64,000 nt of DNA from Burkholderia diffusa (GCF_001718315.1 NZ_CP013364.1:620001-684000); one strand, 5' to 3'. Positions 1 through 9,141 are shown, counted from the first letter of the stretch. Notes: a model not told the origin generated them from the letters alone. Made by a program: numbers and translations.

Positions 1-471
1 ACCGCGCTCGCGGCTCATCTCGCCGATATAGCAGAACCGTCCGGACGGTAACGGCGCGGCATCGGCGCCATCGGCATCCAAGTCGGTCCGATCGAAGATC
101 CAGTCCGGCACGCCCATCGGCAACAGCAACGAACGCACGCCGTCACGAAACGCCATCGCGTCGCGCATCCGCTCGTTCTGGAAAATCCGCAGGTCGGGCC
201 GCACGTTCAGCACCCGCTTCACACGGTCCTTGACGGCCGCGAGCCGGCCGACAGACAGCGATCGATAATCGTGAATCACGAACCGGGCGGGCGGCAGTGT
301 GCGATAGAAACCCATGATGCACCACAGGATGCACACGTCCCGATCGGGAAATTGCGCATACGCATCGAGATCGCCATCGAACACCTCGAATCCGTGCGTT
401 TTCAGGCGGTGGCCGTAGGCGGCGATCTCGGGGTAGTTCGCCTTGCCGGGATGCAGAATGAACACTTTCAT
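1..471 (-). CDS. Glycosyltransferase-like protein, N-terminal part (cut by window edge)
   Basis: The gene starts with ATG at 471 and runs off the left edge, so 157 residues are visible. It begins MKVFILHPGKANYPEI, and the Rossmann-like opening with an early 'HDYRSLSVGRLAAVKDRVKRVLNVRPDLRIFQNERMRDAM' type stretch resembles the N-terminal half of GT-B glycosyltransferases. The catalytic C-terminal half lies outside the window, so donor and acceptor are unknown. Its ATG overlaps the stop of the upstream acyltransferase gene (ATGA), which shows it belongs to the exopolysaccharide operon. Inferred role: addition of a sugar to the lipid-linked repeat unit at the cytoplasmic face. Confidence 0.7.
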   Translation of the reverse strand, partial: MKVFILHPGKANYPEIAAYGHRLKTHGFEVFDGDLDAYAQFPDRDVCILWCIMGFYRTLPPARFVIHDYRSLSVGRLAAVKDRVKRVLNVRPDLRIFQNERMRDAMAFRDGVRSLLLPMGVPDWIFDRTDLDADGADAAPLPSGRFCYIGEMSRERG

Positions 472-998
472 TTGGGTTCCTGTCCATTGTCGAGAATGCG
501 CGCCGGGACGCCGACGGCCACGCGACCGTCGGGCACATCGCGCAGCACGACCGCGCCGGCGCCGATCCGCGCGCGGTCGCCGACGCGCACTGCGCCGAGC
601 ACAACGCTGTGCACGCCGAACTCGACGTGGTCGCCGATCGTCGGCACACCGCCGAGCGTGCCGTCCTTCAGGATGGTGTTGCCGATGGTCACGCCATGCC
701 GCAGCGTGCAGTAATCGCCGATCACCGCGTAGCCGTTGATCACGAGGCCCGTGCCGTGATAAATCGCGAGCCCCTTGCCGATCTTCGTCTTCGCCGGAAT
801 CTCGATGCCCATCAGCCAGTCGCACAGCACGATGTAGAGCAGGATGAGCGGCGCGCCGGCCAGCAGCGTGAACCGGCTCCGGCACGCGAGGTAGTGCACG
901 ACGCGATAGAAGATCACCACGCTGCGCGTCTTCACGAACGCGTTGCGGCGGCAGTCTTCGGCGATCGCCTCGGCGGTCTGTCGCAACGAGACGGCCAT
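468..998 (-). CDS. Hexapeptide-repeat (CysE-like) acyltransferase
   Basis: A 176-residue protein of the left-handed beta-helix acyltransferase family, closest in pattern to serine O-acetyltransferases. Residues of the type IYHGTGLVINGYAVIGDYC, followed by TIGNT, GVPTIGDHVEFGVHS, GAVRVGDRARIGAGAVV and VAVGVPARI, form the hexapeptide coils. A hydrophobic segment precedes them. I start at ATG 998, which leaves one base after the upstream stop (1000-1002); the ATG at 1034 would give a longer, overlapping product. In an exopolysaccharide operon such a protein most likely O-acetylates a sugar of the repeat unit. That is inference; a true cysE role cannot be excluded. Confidence 0.85.
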   Translation of the reverse strand: MAVSLRQTAEAIAEDCRRNAFVKTRSVVIFYRVVHYLACRSRFTLLAGAPLILLYIVLCDWLMGIEIPAKTKIGKGLAIYHGTGLVINGYAVIGDYCTLRHGVTIGNTILKDGTLGGVPTIGDHVEFGVHSVVLGAVRVGDRARIGAGAVVLRDVPDGRVAVGVPARILDNGQEPK

Positions 999-999
999 G

Positions 1000-2199
1000 T
1001 CAGTGCCGCCTCGCGAACACGCGTCGGGCCGCATCGGCGGGGATGCGCGCGGCGCCGAAATAGTCGATGCCGTCGACCAGGAACGAATGGATGTACTTCA
1101 ACAGCCGCGCGCGATCGAACTCCTTGTAGAAGCACCGGCCGAGCGACACCACGCGCTTGCCGTACAGCATCGCCTCGAGCCCGACCGTCGAATTGATCGT
1201 GACGACTGCGTAAGCGTGCCGAATCAGGTCGGTGGTCGACGACGTGACGATCTCGAAGTGATAGGTCTGCTGCAGGCTCACGATTGCGTCAATCTCGGCC
1301 GCATCGGTTTCGGCCGGATGCAGCTTCACAAACAGGTCGGCGCTCTCGTTCGCCGCGAACTCGAACGCATGGCGGATCGCGTCGAGATTGCCGACATCCG
1401 AGTGCAGCTTGATCTGCGTGTCGCCCGACACCTGCAGCGGCAGGAACACGTAGCGGCAGGTCGCCAGCGTATCGGCCGGCATGAAGACGGCCTGTCGCGG
1501 CGCCGGCATGGCGTTGCGCGCGCGCACGCTCGCCAGGCGCCGCCGCGCGACGCCGCCGCTGACCGCCTTCAGCAAGTAGTTGGTGGCCGACGTCGCCTTG
1601 CGCGCGAACGACGTCCTGGCCTGCGGCAGCGGCATCTGCTTGTAGCGTTCGTAGGTCGACAGCCAGCGCGCATGCGTGTCCTCGTCGGGCAGCGGCAGCC
1701 GATCGATGACCTCGGGGTTGCGGCTGATCGTCGACAGCGCATTGACGCCCAGCGAATCGACAAACAGCTTGCCCGGCAGATTCGAGATCTCGATGAAGCG
1801 GGTCGCCACGCCGTGCACCGCACAGGCCTGCCGCACCGTTCGGCATACCAGCTGCTGCCCGTTCCACATCACGCACTGCTCGACATGCAGGCCGCGCAGC
1901 ACTTCCGACGCGATGTGGAAAATCGCCGCCGACTCGCGCTGCGCGCGCGCCTCGGTCATCTGCCCGTTCAGCACCTCGATCGACAATTGATACGGCGTGC
2001 GGTCTGCCGGCTGACCATCGGGCACGTCGATCGGCATCAGCCGGTTCAGGTACACCGAGCGGAACCCGCCCAATAGCAGGCCGAGATGTGCGACGGGTTC
2101 GCTCGTCAGGAACGCGAACTCGTATTCGTGCCGGACCGCGTTCACCAGGCGGGTGGCGAAGTAGTAACGCTCGAGGGAATCGATGACTATCAGGATCAT
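1000..2199 (-). CDS. KpsS/KpsC-like capsule polysaccharide biosynthesis protein
   Basis: A 399-residue protein of the capsule synthesis (KpsS/KpsC) superfamily. Supporting motifs are YVFLPLQVSGDTQIKLHS near the middle, LFVKLHPAE, and TINSTVGLEAMLYGKRVV near the C-terminus; all are characteristic of this retaining glycosyltransferase fold. Family members in ABC-type capsule systems add Kdo to lipid primers. Here the gene sits in a Wzx/Wza/Wzc-type cluster, so its acceptor is more likely a repeat-unit intermediate or an unusual acidic sugar. It lies 28 bp downstream of the flippase gene and directly precedes the acyltransferase gene. Start ATG at 2199. Specificity cannot be read from the sequence. 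Confidence 0.8.
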   Translation of the reverse strand: MILIVIDSLERYYFATRLVNAVRHEYEFAFLTSEPVAHLGLLLGGFRSVYLNRLMPIDVPDGQPADRTPYQLSIEVLNGQMTEARAQRESAAIFHIASEVLRGLHVEQCVMWNGQQLVCRTVRQACAVHGVATRFIEISNLPGKLFVDSLGVNALSTISRNPEVIDRLPLPDEDTHARWLSTYERYKQMPLPQARTSFARKATSATNYLLKAVSGGVARRRLASVRARNAMPAPRQAVFMPADTLATCRYVFLPLQVSGDTQIKLHSDVGNLDAIRHAFEFAANESADLFVKLHPAETDAAEIDAIVSLQQTYHFEIVTSSTTDLIRHAYAVVTINSTVGLEAMLYGKRVVSLGRCFYKEFDRARLLKYIHSFLVDGIDYFGAARIPADAARRVFARRH

Positions 2200-2227
2200 G
2201 GTGTGCTCGTTCGTCGTATCGGCGATC

Positions 2228-3460
2228 TCACGCCAACGCCCGGGACCGGGACAGGTTCGTGTCGAGTACGCGGTACGTCAGCGCGATGCCGGCCGCCATC
2301 AGCACCGCGCCGGTCAGCGAAAAAATCTGTACGCTCGTCGGGGCCGACAGGTTCATCAGCCGCGCGATGCCCAGCGCGCCGGCAAGACACACGCCGCAGG
2401 TCAGCTGGAACAGGAAGTCGATGCGCTGCGCGCGCGTCGCGAGGAAGATCTGCGACAGCGGCACGTAGATCAGTTGCAGCGCGAACAACGGCATCAGGCT
2501 GTGATAGAACCCGACCGAGCCGCGCCAGCTCTCGCCGAAGAACAGATTGACGAGCGGTGCGAACAGCAGCAGCCCGCCCGCCATGTACACGACCGCGAGC
2601 GCCGTGAGCGCGCGGGCATAGGTGCTGTACACGCGCGGCACCGTCATGCCCGCATCCGGACGCGCCATCGCGCCGATCGCATCGCGACGGAACACCCCGC
2701 CGACGCTCTGCGCGATCAACGACACCGGAAAGAACCCGAGCCGGTAAGCCGCGGCGAAGTAACCAGCGCTCTGCGCATCGAACCAGTGCGGAATCGCGAT
2801 CGACAGCGCGTAGGTCAGCACCGAAGCGCACAGCGTCGACGGCAGGATATACAGTGCAAAGCGGCGGTTCCTGATGAAAAACCGGCGAGACAGCCGGAAC
2901 GAATACCCGGCTCGATGGCCGGAGAACAGGATCGCCGCGGCCATCACGATCGAGACCACAGCCGTCACCCATGCGTACAGCGCAAACACGTCGACGTGCC
3001 CGCACGCGGGGCATGCGAGCGACAGCACCAGCCCGACGAGAAACGATCCGTTGACGACGACGCGCGACGCCGCAATCCATCCATAGCGCCTGAGGCTGTT
3101 CAGGTAGGATCCGGCGGCCAGCTGCACGAACGATGCGAGCGCATAGATCGCGACGAGATAGAGGTCCCCGCGGCCCGAGACGACGATCAGGAAACCGAAC
3201 GCCGCGATCACGACCAGGCTCAGCGCCGTCACGTTGACGAACGCGTTGAACGACTCGTCCGGCGCATCGTCGACGCACGCGAGCTCGTAGCGGAACGCGA
3301 GCAGCGTGCCGACGAAGGTCGCCAGCGCGAGCAGGTAGTTGAAGTGACCGAGCGCCTCGGGCCCGAAGCGCCGTCCGATCACGAAGATGCAGACGAACAG
3401 CGCGATCTGTCCGATCACGACGCCGGCCAGCGACACGATCGAATCCCTCGGATTGATCAT
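2228..3460 (-). CDS. wzx: Wzx-type polysaccharide flippase
   Basis: A 410-residue integral membrane protein with about a dozen hydrophobic segments spread over its length, starting MINPRDSIVSLAGVVIGQIALFVCIFVIG. This is the topology and length of polysaccharide flippases of the MATE/MOP superfamily, which move undecaprenyl-linked repeat units across the inner membrane. It lies between the tyrosine kinase gene (63 bp upstream) and the KpsS-like gene. No Wzy-like polymerase is visible, so one probably lies beyond the left edge. Flippases diverge fast; the assignment rests on topology plus context. Confidence 0.85.
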   Translation of the reverse strand: MINPRDSIVSLAGVVIGQIALFVCIFVIGRRFGPEALGHFNYLLALATFVGTLLAFRYELACVDDAPDESFNAFVNVTALSLVVIAAFGFLIVVSGRGDLYLVAIYALASFVQLAAGSYLNSLRRYGWIAASRVVVNGSFLVGLVLSLACPACGHVDVFALYAWVTAVVSIVMAAAILFSGHRAGYSFRLSRRFFIRNRRFALYILPSTLCASVLTYALSIAIPHWFDAQSAGYFAAAYRLGFFPVSLIAQSVGGVFRRDAIGAMARPDAGMTVPRVYSTYARALTALAVVYMAGGLLLFAPLVNLFFGESWRGSVGFYHSLMPLFALQLIYVPLSQIFLATRAQRIDFLFQLTCGVCLAGALGIARLMNLSAPTSVQIFSLTGAVLMAAGIALTYRVLDTNLSRSRALA

Positions 3461-3523
3461 CCCGCCTCCGTATGCCGCGCGCGACCGGATGCGCGGCTCC
3501 GTGCGCCGGCGGCATCACGAGCG

Positions 3524-5761
3524 TCACACATCTTGCGTCCCGTATTCGTAGGCGACGTAGCGATAACCACCATACTTCGAGCCGTATCCATACTGTCCGA
3601 GCCTCGGATTGACGCCGTTGAAGATGACGCCGTTCAGTCGAACGCCGTTCTGCGCAAAGCGCTTCGCGGATTCGCCGATCTCGCCGAGCTTGGTCTTGCC
3701 GGCCATCGTGACGAGCAGCGCGGTGCCCGCGAACGCGCCGAGAATGCCGGTGTCCGGCACGGCGAGCACCGGCGCCGAGTCGATCACGACGATGTCGTAA
3801 CGCGATGCCAGATCGGCGAGCATCGTCGCGAGATTGCGGTTCAGCAACAGTTCCGCGGGGTTCTTCGGCATCGTCCCGGTCGAGATGAAGTCGAGACCTT
3901 CGACCACCTCGCGGTGAATCACGTCGTCGGCGCGTGCGCTGCCGGCAATCAGCTCCGTGAAGCCACGGCCGCGCGGGAAGCCGAGATAGTCGTGCAGCCG
4001 ACCCTTGCGAATGTCGCCGTCGATCAGCAGCACGCGCTTGCCGGCGCTCGCCATCACGACCGCGAGGTTCGATGACAGGAAGGTCTTGCCGACGCCCGGC
4101 GCCGGTCCGGCGATCAGCACGATGTTGTTCTTCGCCTCGAGCATTGCGAACTGCAACGCGGTGCGCAGGCTGCGCAGGCACTCGACGGCTGGCTCGTTCG
4201 GGAAGTCGATCGAAAGGATCGACTTGTGGCCGCTCTTGCGCGCGGCCTCCTCGGCCAGGTCGTGCTGATGGTCGCTCAGCGGAACCGTCGCGTACACCGC
4301 GAGGCCGAGACGGCGCTCGATCTCGTTGTGGTCGGAAATGCCATGGAACAGCATCGAGCGGACGATCGCGGTGCCGCAGCCGGCGAGCAGGCCGAGCAGC
4401 AGCGACGCGAGCGCGACGAGGACCTTCTTCGGCCGCACTGCCACTTCCGGCACCGCCGCCGTGTCGACGAGCCGCACGTTACCGGTCTTGCCGGCCTGCA
4501 CAAGCTGCAGCTGCTGCATGTTGTTGAGCAATGCCGTGTAGAGATCGGTGTTGACCTTCACGTCGAGCATCAGCCGCACGGCTTCCTGCTGCAGGTCCGG
4601 CAGGCGCCGGATCTGCTGCTCGGCGGTATTGCGATAACCGTTCAGCGCGGCGATCTGCTCGTCGATCACGGCCACGCTCGGGTGCCGTTCGGTGAAGCGG
4701 GACATCAGCTCCTGCCGCTTCTGCTGGAGTTCGAGCAGGCGTGTCTTCGCGTCGGCGGTCTGCGCCAGCGCGAGCTTCGCTTCCTCGGTGAGGTCGACCG
4801 TGCCGCGCTCGTTGCGCAGTTTCGTCAGGCGCGCTTCGGAATCGGTCAACTGCTGCTTGAGCTGCGGCAGTTGCGCGGTCAAGAATTCGAGCGACTGCGC
4901 GGCCTCCGCCGATTTCCGCTCGATGTTCTGCCGCACGTACTGACGGCCGATCTCGTTCATCGTGTCGCTGACCCATTTTGGATCGGTGTCCTGCAGGCTG
5001 GCGACGACGACGTCCGACTGCTTCACGCGCTCCTGCACGTTGAGGCGATCGCGGATATCCTCGATCGTCTTCAGCCGCGAGTTGCGCACCAGCACGAACG
5101 CGGCGCCCGGCTTCGCGGCGATCGACGCAACCAGCAACGTGATCGGGCCGCGCGGCGAGCGGAAATGCTCGAGCGTGCCGACCGTGCCCTCCACCGCGGC
5201 ATCGAAATCTCCGCCTTCGAGCCGATAGCGCTTGCCGCCGAGGCTCGTCAGCGTGAACGCGTCGCCTTCGTTCTTGCGCGGCACGTCGAATCGCGGCACG
5301 TCGATGCGCTCGCGACCCCACGCGTAGCCGCCGAAGCCGGCCAGGCCGGGATCGGACAGGCCGTCTGCGTGGCGCGCGATCCAGTCGCCGATCAGCGGAA
5401 AGCGCTTCGGCGACGCGTCGATGAACAGGTTGAGCTTGTCGACGGCGCGCTCGACGACGAGGCGCGATGCGAGGATCTGCTGCTCGGCGGCGGCCGAGGA
5501 CTTGACGTCGAACAACGACGACACGTCGCCCAGCAGCGACTTGGCGGCCGACGTGTCCGGGCTGTCCTCGACCTGGACCATGATGTTGGCTTCGAACACT
5601 GGCTTGCCGAGAATCGCGTATGCGAGGCCGGCGACCAGCAGCACGCACGTGATGGTCGCGATCAGCCAACGGCTTTCCAGCAGGATGTCGAGCACCGCGA
5701 CGAAGTCGGTCTCGCTGCCGTCTTCGGCAGGTTGCTGCGGCGTGGCGGGAGGTTGGGTCAT
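3524..5761 (-). CDS. wzc: Wzc/BceF-like polysaccharide co-polymerase and BY-kinase
   Basis: A 745-residue inner-membrane protein that controls chain length and export of exopolysaccharide. Order: a first membrane segment near residues 30-50 (LIATITCVLLVAGLAYAI), the periplasmic Wzz domain with long coiled-coil stretches rich in Q/L/E, a second membrane segment (KKVLVALASLLLGLLAGCG), and a cytosolic bacterial tyrosine kinase domain. Walker A is GPAPGVGKT (about residues 550-560), Walker A' is VLLIDGDIRKG and Walker B is IVVIDSAPVL. The C-terminus carries a cluster of seven tyrosines within about 18 residues, the autophosphorylation tail. I chose ATG 5761 (MTQPPATPQQ); upstream in-frame sequence is Arg-rich and noncoding in character. 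The phosphatase gene 53 bp upstream is its partner. Confidence 0.95.
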   Translation of the reverse strand: MTQPPATPQQPAEDGSETDFVAVLDILLESRWLIATITCVLLVAGLAYAILGKPVFEANIMVQVEDSPDTSAAKSLLGDVSSLFDVKSSAAAEQQILASRLVVERAVDKLNLFIDASPKRFPLIGDWIARHADGLSDPGLAGFGGYAWGRERIDVPRFDVPRKNEGDAFTLTSLGGKRYRLEGGDFDAAVEGTVGTLEHFRSPRGPITLLVASIAAKPGAAFVLVRNSRLKTIEDIRDRLNVQERVKQSDVVVASLQDTDPKWVSDTMNEIGRQYVRQNIERKSAEAAQSLEFLTAQLPQLKQQLTDSEARLTKLRNERGTVDLTEEAKLALAQTADAKTRLLELQQKRQELMSRFTERHPSVAVIDEQIAALNGYRNTAEQQIRRLPDLQQEAVRLMLDVKVNTDLYTALLNNMQQLQLVQAGKTGNVRLVDTAAVPEVAVRPKKVLVALASLLLGLLAGCGTAIVRSMLFHGISDHNEIERRLGLAVYATVPLSDHQHDLAEEAARKSGHKSILSIDFPNEPAVECLRSLRTALQFAMLEAKNNIVLIAGPAPGVGKTFLSSNLAVVMASAGKRVLLIDGDIRKGRLHDYLGFPRGRGFTELIAGSARADDVIHREVVEGLDFISTGTMPKNPAELLLNRNLATMLADLASRYDIVVIDSAPVLAVPDTGILGAFAGTALLVTMAGKTKLGEIGESAKRFAQNGVRLNGVIFNGVNPRLGQYGYGSKYGGYRYVAYEYGTQDV

Positions 5762-5814
5762 GGCAAGGATAGAAGGCGTATTGGGTTCCAGTGGGGCATC
5801 GACCAACGGCCGCT

Positions 5815-6249
5815 TCAGACGATGCGCAGGCGCTTCGACCACTCGGACACACCGAGCTCGATCAGGCGCGCGCAGCGTTCGAACACGAATCTGGGCTGGC
5901 GGTAAGGGTCGTGCACGTCGAAATCCGTGTACTCGCCAAGACGGAATACGCGCCCGCGGACGAACGGAAACTGGTTCTCGAGCGACGTGCGCTGTCGACG
6001 GTCCATCACGAGGATCAGGTCGGCGTCGGTACACAACGAACGGCCGATCTGCTGCGCGCGATGCGTCGATACGTCGAAGCCGCGCATCCGCATCACCTCC
6101 TGCGCATACGGCGCGGCCGGCATGCCGACCAGCGCGTTCAGGCCGGCGGAGGCGACGCGACGCCCGGGCATGGCCCGGCGCAACATCGCCTCGGCCATCG
6201 GACTGCGGCAGATGTTGCCCTCGCAGACGATCAGGATGGATTCCATCAT
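5815..6249 (-). CDS. wzb: Low-molecular-weight protein tyrosine phosphatase (Wzb/BceD-like)
   Basis: A 144-residue phosphatase. The catalytic P-loop C9-EGNIC-R15-S follows the CX5R rule, and the general-acid Asp is in DPYRQP near residue 115. Family members dephosphorylate the Tyr tail of the Wzc kinase and so set its oligomeric state and polymer output. The start overlaps the wza stop (ATGA). Two ATGs are adjacent; the first was used. The gene order wza-wzb-wzc is the classical export module. Confidence 0.95.
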   Translation of the reverse strand: MMESILIVCEGNICRSPMAEAMLRRAMPGRRVASAGLNALVGMPAAPYAQEVMRMRGFDVSTHRAQQIGRSLCTDADLILVMDRRQRTSLENQFPFVRGRVFRLGEYTDFDVHDPYRQPRFVFERCARLIELGVSEWSKRLRIV

Positions 6250-7421
6250 TTGGTCGCGATCGCCGCGGTCAGGCCGGCGTTGATGGCCGGCAGCAGCAGG
6301 CTGAGCACGCGGCTGAAGCGAACGAGCCCGTTGCCGTCGACGTACACGACGTCCTTCGGCTTCAGCTGGAACTGATTAGCCAGCACCATCGCGACCGGCG
6401 AGCGCGCGTCGAGGTGATAGACCTGCGGCTGCTGGTCCTGCATCCCGCGCACCACGTAGAGCTGCGCGGCGTCGGCCGTGTTCGCATTCAGGCTGCCGGC
6501 CTGCGCGATCGCCTCGCTCAGTGTCAGCCGGCCGTTGCGCATCGGCAGCGCCGTCACGGGCTTGTTGACCTCGCCCATCACGAACACGCCGCTCTCGTCG
6601 CGCGGCAGCACGCGCACGAGATCGCCGTTGCGCAACACGATCTTCGATGGATTGCGCCCCTGCTCGGCCATCTCGGTCAGGTCGATCCGGCGCTCGACGC
6701 CGTCGCGCACCAGCACGATGCGGCTCTGGTCGGCCGCCGCCGAAAAACCGCCGGCCCGCCCGATTGCGTCATACAGCGTCATCGGGATGTCGTTCACGGG
6801 TTGCGAACCCGGCGTATGCACTTCGCCCTCGATGTATACCTGCTTCGCGCGGAATGATGCGATACGCACCGTGACCTGCGGATTCCTGAACGTCTTGTCG
6901 AGGCGGCGCGTGAGCTGCGTCTGAACCTGCTCGGCCGTCAGCCCCGCGACTGCCAGCCGGCCCGCGAACGGAAACTGCAGCGTGCCATCCTGGTCGACGA
7001 CGAAACCCGGCGGCGCATCCGCCGCGCGTGGCGCGGCCTGTGCCGGCGCACCGAGCGCCGCCGCAAGTTCGGGGTGGTCCCATACGGTGATCTGCAGCAC
7101 GTCGCCACGCCCGATGGTGTATGCGTCCGGCGATGCGACGATGTCGCGGGGCTCGCCGTGCGTACTGCGTTCGCTGTCGCGCATGCGCCGGATCAGCGAC
7201 AGATCGATGTTCGTGACCGGAACCGGCAGCGCGGCGCTTTCTGCCGGCGTGGCGCCGCTTTGCAGCGGAATCGACGCCGGCTGCTGCATGCGCATGCCCG
7301 GCGCGATGCCGCAAGCACCGAGCAACGCGCACAGCGGAAGGATCATCACGAGCGGCCCGACCCGCGATGGCCGGCGCGGCGCGCACCCGCGCGCCAACTC
7401 CATTTGACGCAACCTCTGCAT
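6246..7421 (-). CDS. wza: Wza/BceE-like outer-membrane polysaccharide export lipoprotein
   Basis: A 391-residue exporter with a lipoprotein signal (VMILPLCALLGACG, lipobox LGAC). The polysaccharide export (poly_export) domain follows, with DVLQITVWDHPEL and RPAVAGLTAEQVQTQL-like elements, then two SLBB domains (KQVYIEGEVHTPGSQPV and GVFVMGEVNKPVTALP). It forms the octameric outer-membrane channel for the polymer. ATG 7421 is preferred because GAGG stands nine bases upstream; ATG 7403 (MELARG) is the alternative. A 161-bp AT-richer gap separates it from the initiating transferase gene upstream. The stop overlaps the start of wzb. Confidence 0.93.
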   Translation of the reverse strand: MQRLRQMELARGCAPRRPSRVGPLVMILPLCALLGACGIAPGMRMQQPASIPLQSGATPAESAALPVPVTNIDLSLIRRMRDSERSTHGEPRDIVASPDAYTIGRGDVLQITVWDHPELAAALGAPAQAAPRAADAPPGFVVDQDGTLQFPFAGRLAVAGLTAEQVQTQLTRRLDKTFRNPQVTVRIASFRAKQVYIEGEVHTPGSQPVNDIPMTLYDAIGRAGGFSAAADQSRIVLVRDGVERRIDLTEMAEQGRNPSKIVLRNGDLVRVLPRDESGVFVMGEVNKPVTALPMRNGRLTLSEAIAQAGSLNANTADAAQLYVVRGMQDQQPQVYHLDARSPVAMVLANQFQLKPKDVVYVDGNGLVRFSRVLSLLLPAINAGLTAAIATK

Positions 7422-7582
7422 TACAACCTCGCACTTTTTTAATTTGAAATTGCTCCGGTCGCCCCGCGTCGTGTCGACCACGAGTACAGCACCCCTGTCG
7501 AGACCGGACATGCCTTCCACCACTGCTTGCTGCCGAACTCCCACGCGCACGTCCGTTGCGACGGATGTGCGCGCGGCAGCGG

Positions 7583-8659
7583 CTAATACGCACCCGACCC
7601 GCGCACCACCACGTTGATCGTGCGGAACAAGATGCCGATGTCGCGGCGCAGCGACCATTCGCGCACGTAGGACACGTCGAGCGACACACGCGTCGAATAG
7701 TCGGTGTCGTTGCGGCCGCTGACTTGCCAGAGGCCGGTCATGCCGGGTTTCGCCATCAGGTAGTAGCGCACGTCGTCGCCGTAGCGTTCGAGCTCGGCCT
7801 CGACGATCGGGCGCGGCCCGACCAGGCTCATGTCGCCCTTCAGCACGTTCAGCAGCTGCGGCAGTTCGTCGAGACTCGTCTTGCGAAGCAGACGGCCGAT
7901 CGGCGTGATGCGAACGTCGTTCTTCAGCTTGAATTCGCGATCCCATTCCGCGCGCGCGTCGGCGTCGCGTTCCAGCAGCGCCTTGAGCACCGCGTCGGCA
8001 TTCGTCACCATTGAGCGGAACTTCAGGCACTTGAACCGGCGGCCGTTGCGGCCGACGCGCTCGTGCCCGAAGATCGCCGGGCCGCCATCGCGCCGCACCG
8101 TCCATGCAATGCCCAGCAATACCGGCGCCAGCATGACGAGCAGCAGCGACGCGCCAACCAGGTCGAAGCCGCGCTTGACCATCCGCTTGATGCGCCCGAC
8201 CGTCCGGAGGCCGATCTCGCGCTGGCCGCGCAGGTCCGCATGCGTGATGGCTGCCGCACGGACCTGCTCGCCCGCGCGCTCGATCATTCCGAAGATCGCG
8301 AGCGTCAGCGCGCGGAACGCGATCAGGCCGATTCCGCTCGCGAGCGTCCAGTACACGAACCACTCGCTCGACAGCACGTGCGCACGGTGCAGCACGTAAA
8401 GCAGCGCAGTGCTCATGCCTTGCACGACGATCCATGCGAGCACCGTGCGGCCGAGCACATGCAGCGCCGATCGCGTGCGCGCGGCCTCATAGATGCCGCA
8501 GGCGGGAAACACCGACAACGCCAGCGCGGCGGCGAAGGCGACGAGCGCACCGTCGAACAGGGTCCCGCGCGCACCGCCGGTGGCGCCGATCAGCGCGGGA
8601 ATGAACGCGCCCAGCACGATCAGCCCGATATCGGTCGCTCGATTGATCAACGAATTCAT
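7583..8659 (-). CDS. Undecaprenyl-phosphate sugar-1-phosphate transferase, shortened WbaP/WcaJ type
   Basis: A 358-residue polyisoprenyl-phosphate hexose-1-phosphate transferase that attaches the first sugar to undecaprenyl phosphate. Four to five N-terminal membrane segments (residues about 5-135) are followed at once by the cytosolic catalytic domain: KRGFDLVGASLLLVMLAPV, GHERVGRNGRRFKCLKFRSM, TSLDELPQLLNVLKGDMSLVGPRP, and KPGMTGLWQVSGRN. WbaP relatives are usually about 460-480 residues and carry a nucleotide-binding-like domain between the two parts; here only about 40 residues join them. ATG 8659 has AGGAG about ten bases upstream. It is the first gene of the exopolysaccharide operon and has a candidate sigma54 promoter just upstream. 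Confidence 0.92.
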   Translation of the reverse strand: MNSLINRATDIGLIVLGAFIPALIGATGGARGTLFDGALVAFAAALALSVFPACGIYEAARTRSALHVLGRTVLAWIVVQGMSTALLYVLHRAHVLSSEWFVYWTLASGIGLIAFRALTLAIFGMIERAGEQVRAAAITHADLRGQREIGLRTVGRIKRMVKRGFDLVGASLLLVMLAPVLLGIAWTVRRDGGPAIFGHERVGRNGRRFKCLKFRSMVTNADAVLKALLERDADARAEWDREFKLKNDVRITPIGRLLRKTSLDELPQLLNVLKGDMSLVGPRPIVEAELERYGDDVRYYLMAKPGMTGLWQVSGRNDTDYSTRVSLDVSYVREWSLRRDIGILFRTINVVVRGSGAY

Positions 8660-8708
8660 TGATATGAACTCCTAATTCATCATCCAACATCCGTTCGCGG
8701 TGCAGTGG

Positions 8709-8724
8709 TGCATCACGCCTGCCA
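8709..8724 (-). promoter_or_regulatory. Candidate sigma54 promoter of the exopolysaccharide operon
   Basis: Read on the minus strand the sequence is TGGCAGG-CGTG-ATGCA. Compared with TGGCACG-N4-TTGCW it keeps the -24 GG and -12 GC with correct spacing and has a mismatch in each half. The implied start site lies about 40 bases before the ATG at 8659. Bep exopolysaccharide genes of Burkholderia cenocepacia are known to depend on RpoN, which makes the match plausible, but this is the weakest of the sigma54 calls here. Confidence 0.4.
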
Positions 8725-9141
8725 CGCATGTCGTCCGGGGCGTATGCCCGCTCTCGCCGGTGGGCATGCCGCGACTCCGGCGCATCACGATCCGGCCTGA
8801 TGCGATGCGCTCGTCACGCGGCACGCTCGTTGCGATACCGTTGCTTCAACGTTTCCGCAGCGCATCATATTCGTCGCGGTTCGCGCTTTTATCGCTTGCG
8901 TCCGAATTCGCCTTGTTGATGGCGGAACAAATCAAGGCCGATTAACAGAGCGAATTATTCGACGCATTTCACGAATTAAACGATGCATTTTCCATGCACG
9001 AATAACCGGCATGCGCGACGGTTCATGTTCGAATTTCAATCACGCGAGTGACTGTTCGATTCATGTCGATTTTCCATTCACCGCATCGGCCATTTCCGCC
9101 GCACCGGATAGCGAAATGCATTGCCAGGCGCCACCGCAACC

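Noticed and set aside
2183..4075. Long open frame on the plus strand opposite the exopolysaccharide genes
   Set aside because: Its product is Arg/Gln/His-rich without any domain, as expected for the antisense frame of GC-rich genes; the minus-strand genes have clear motifs.
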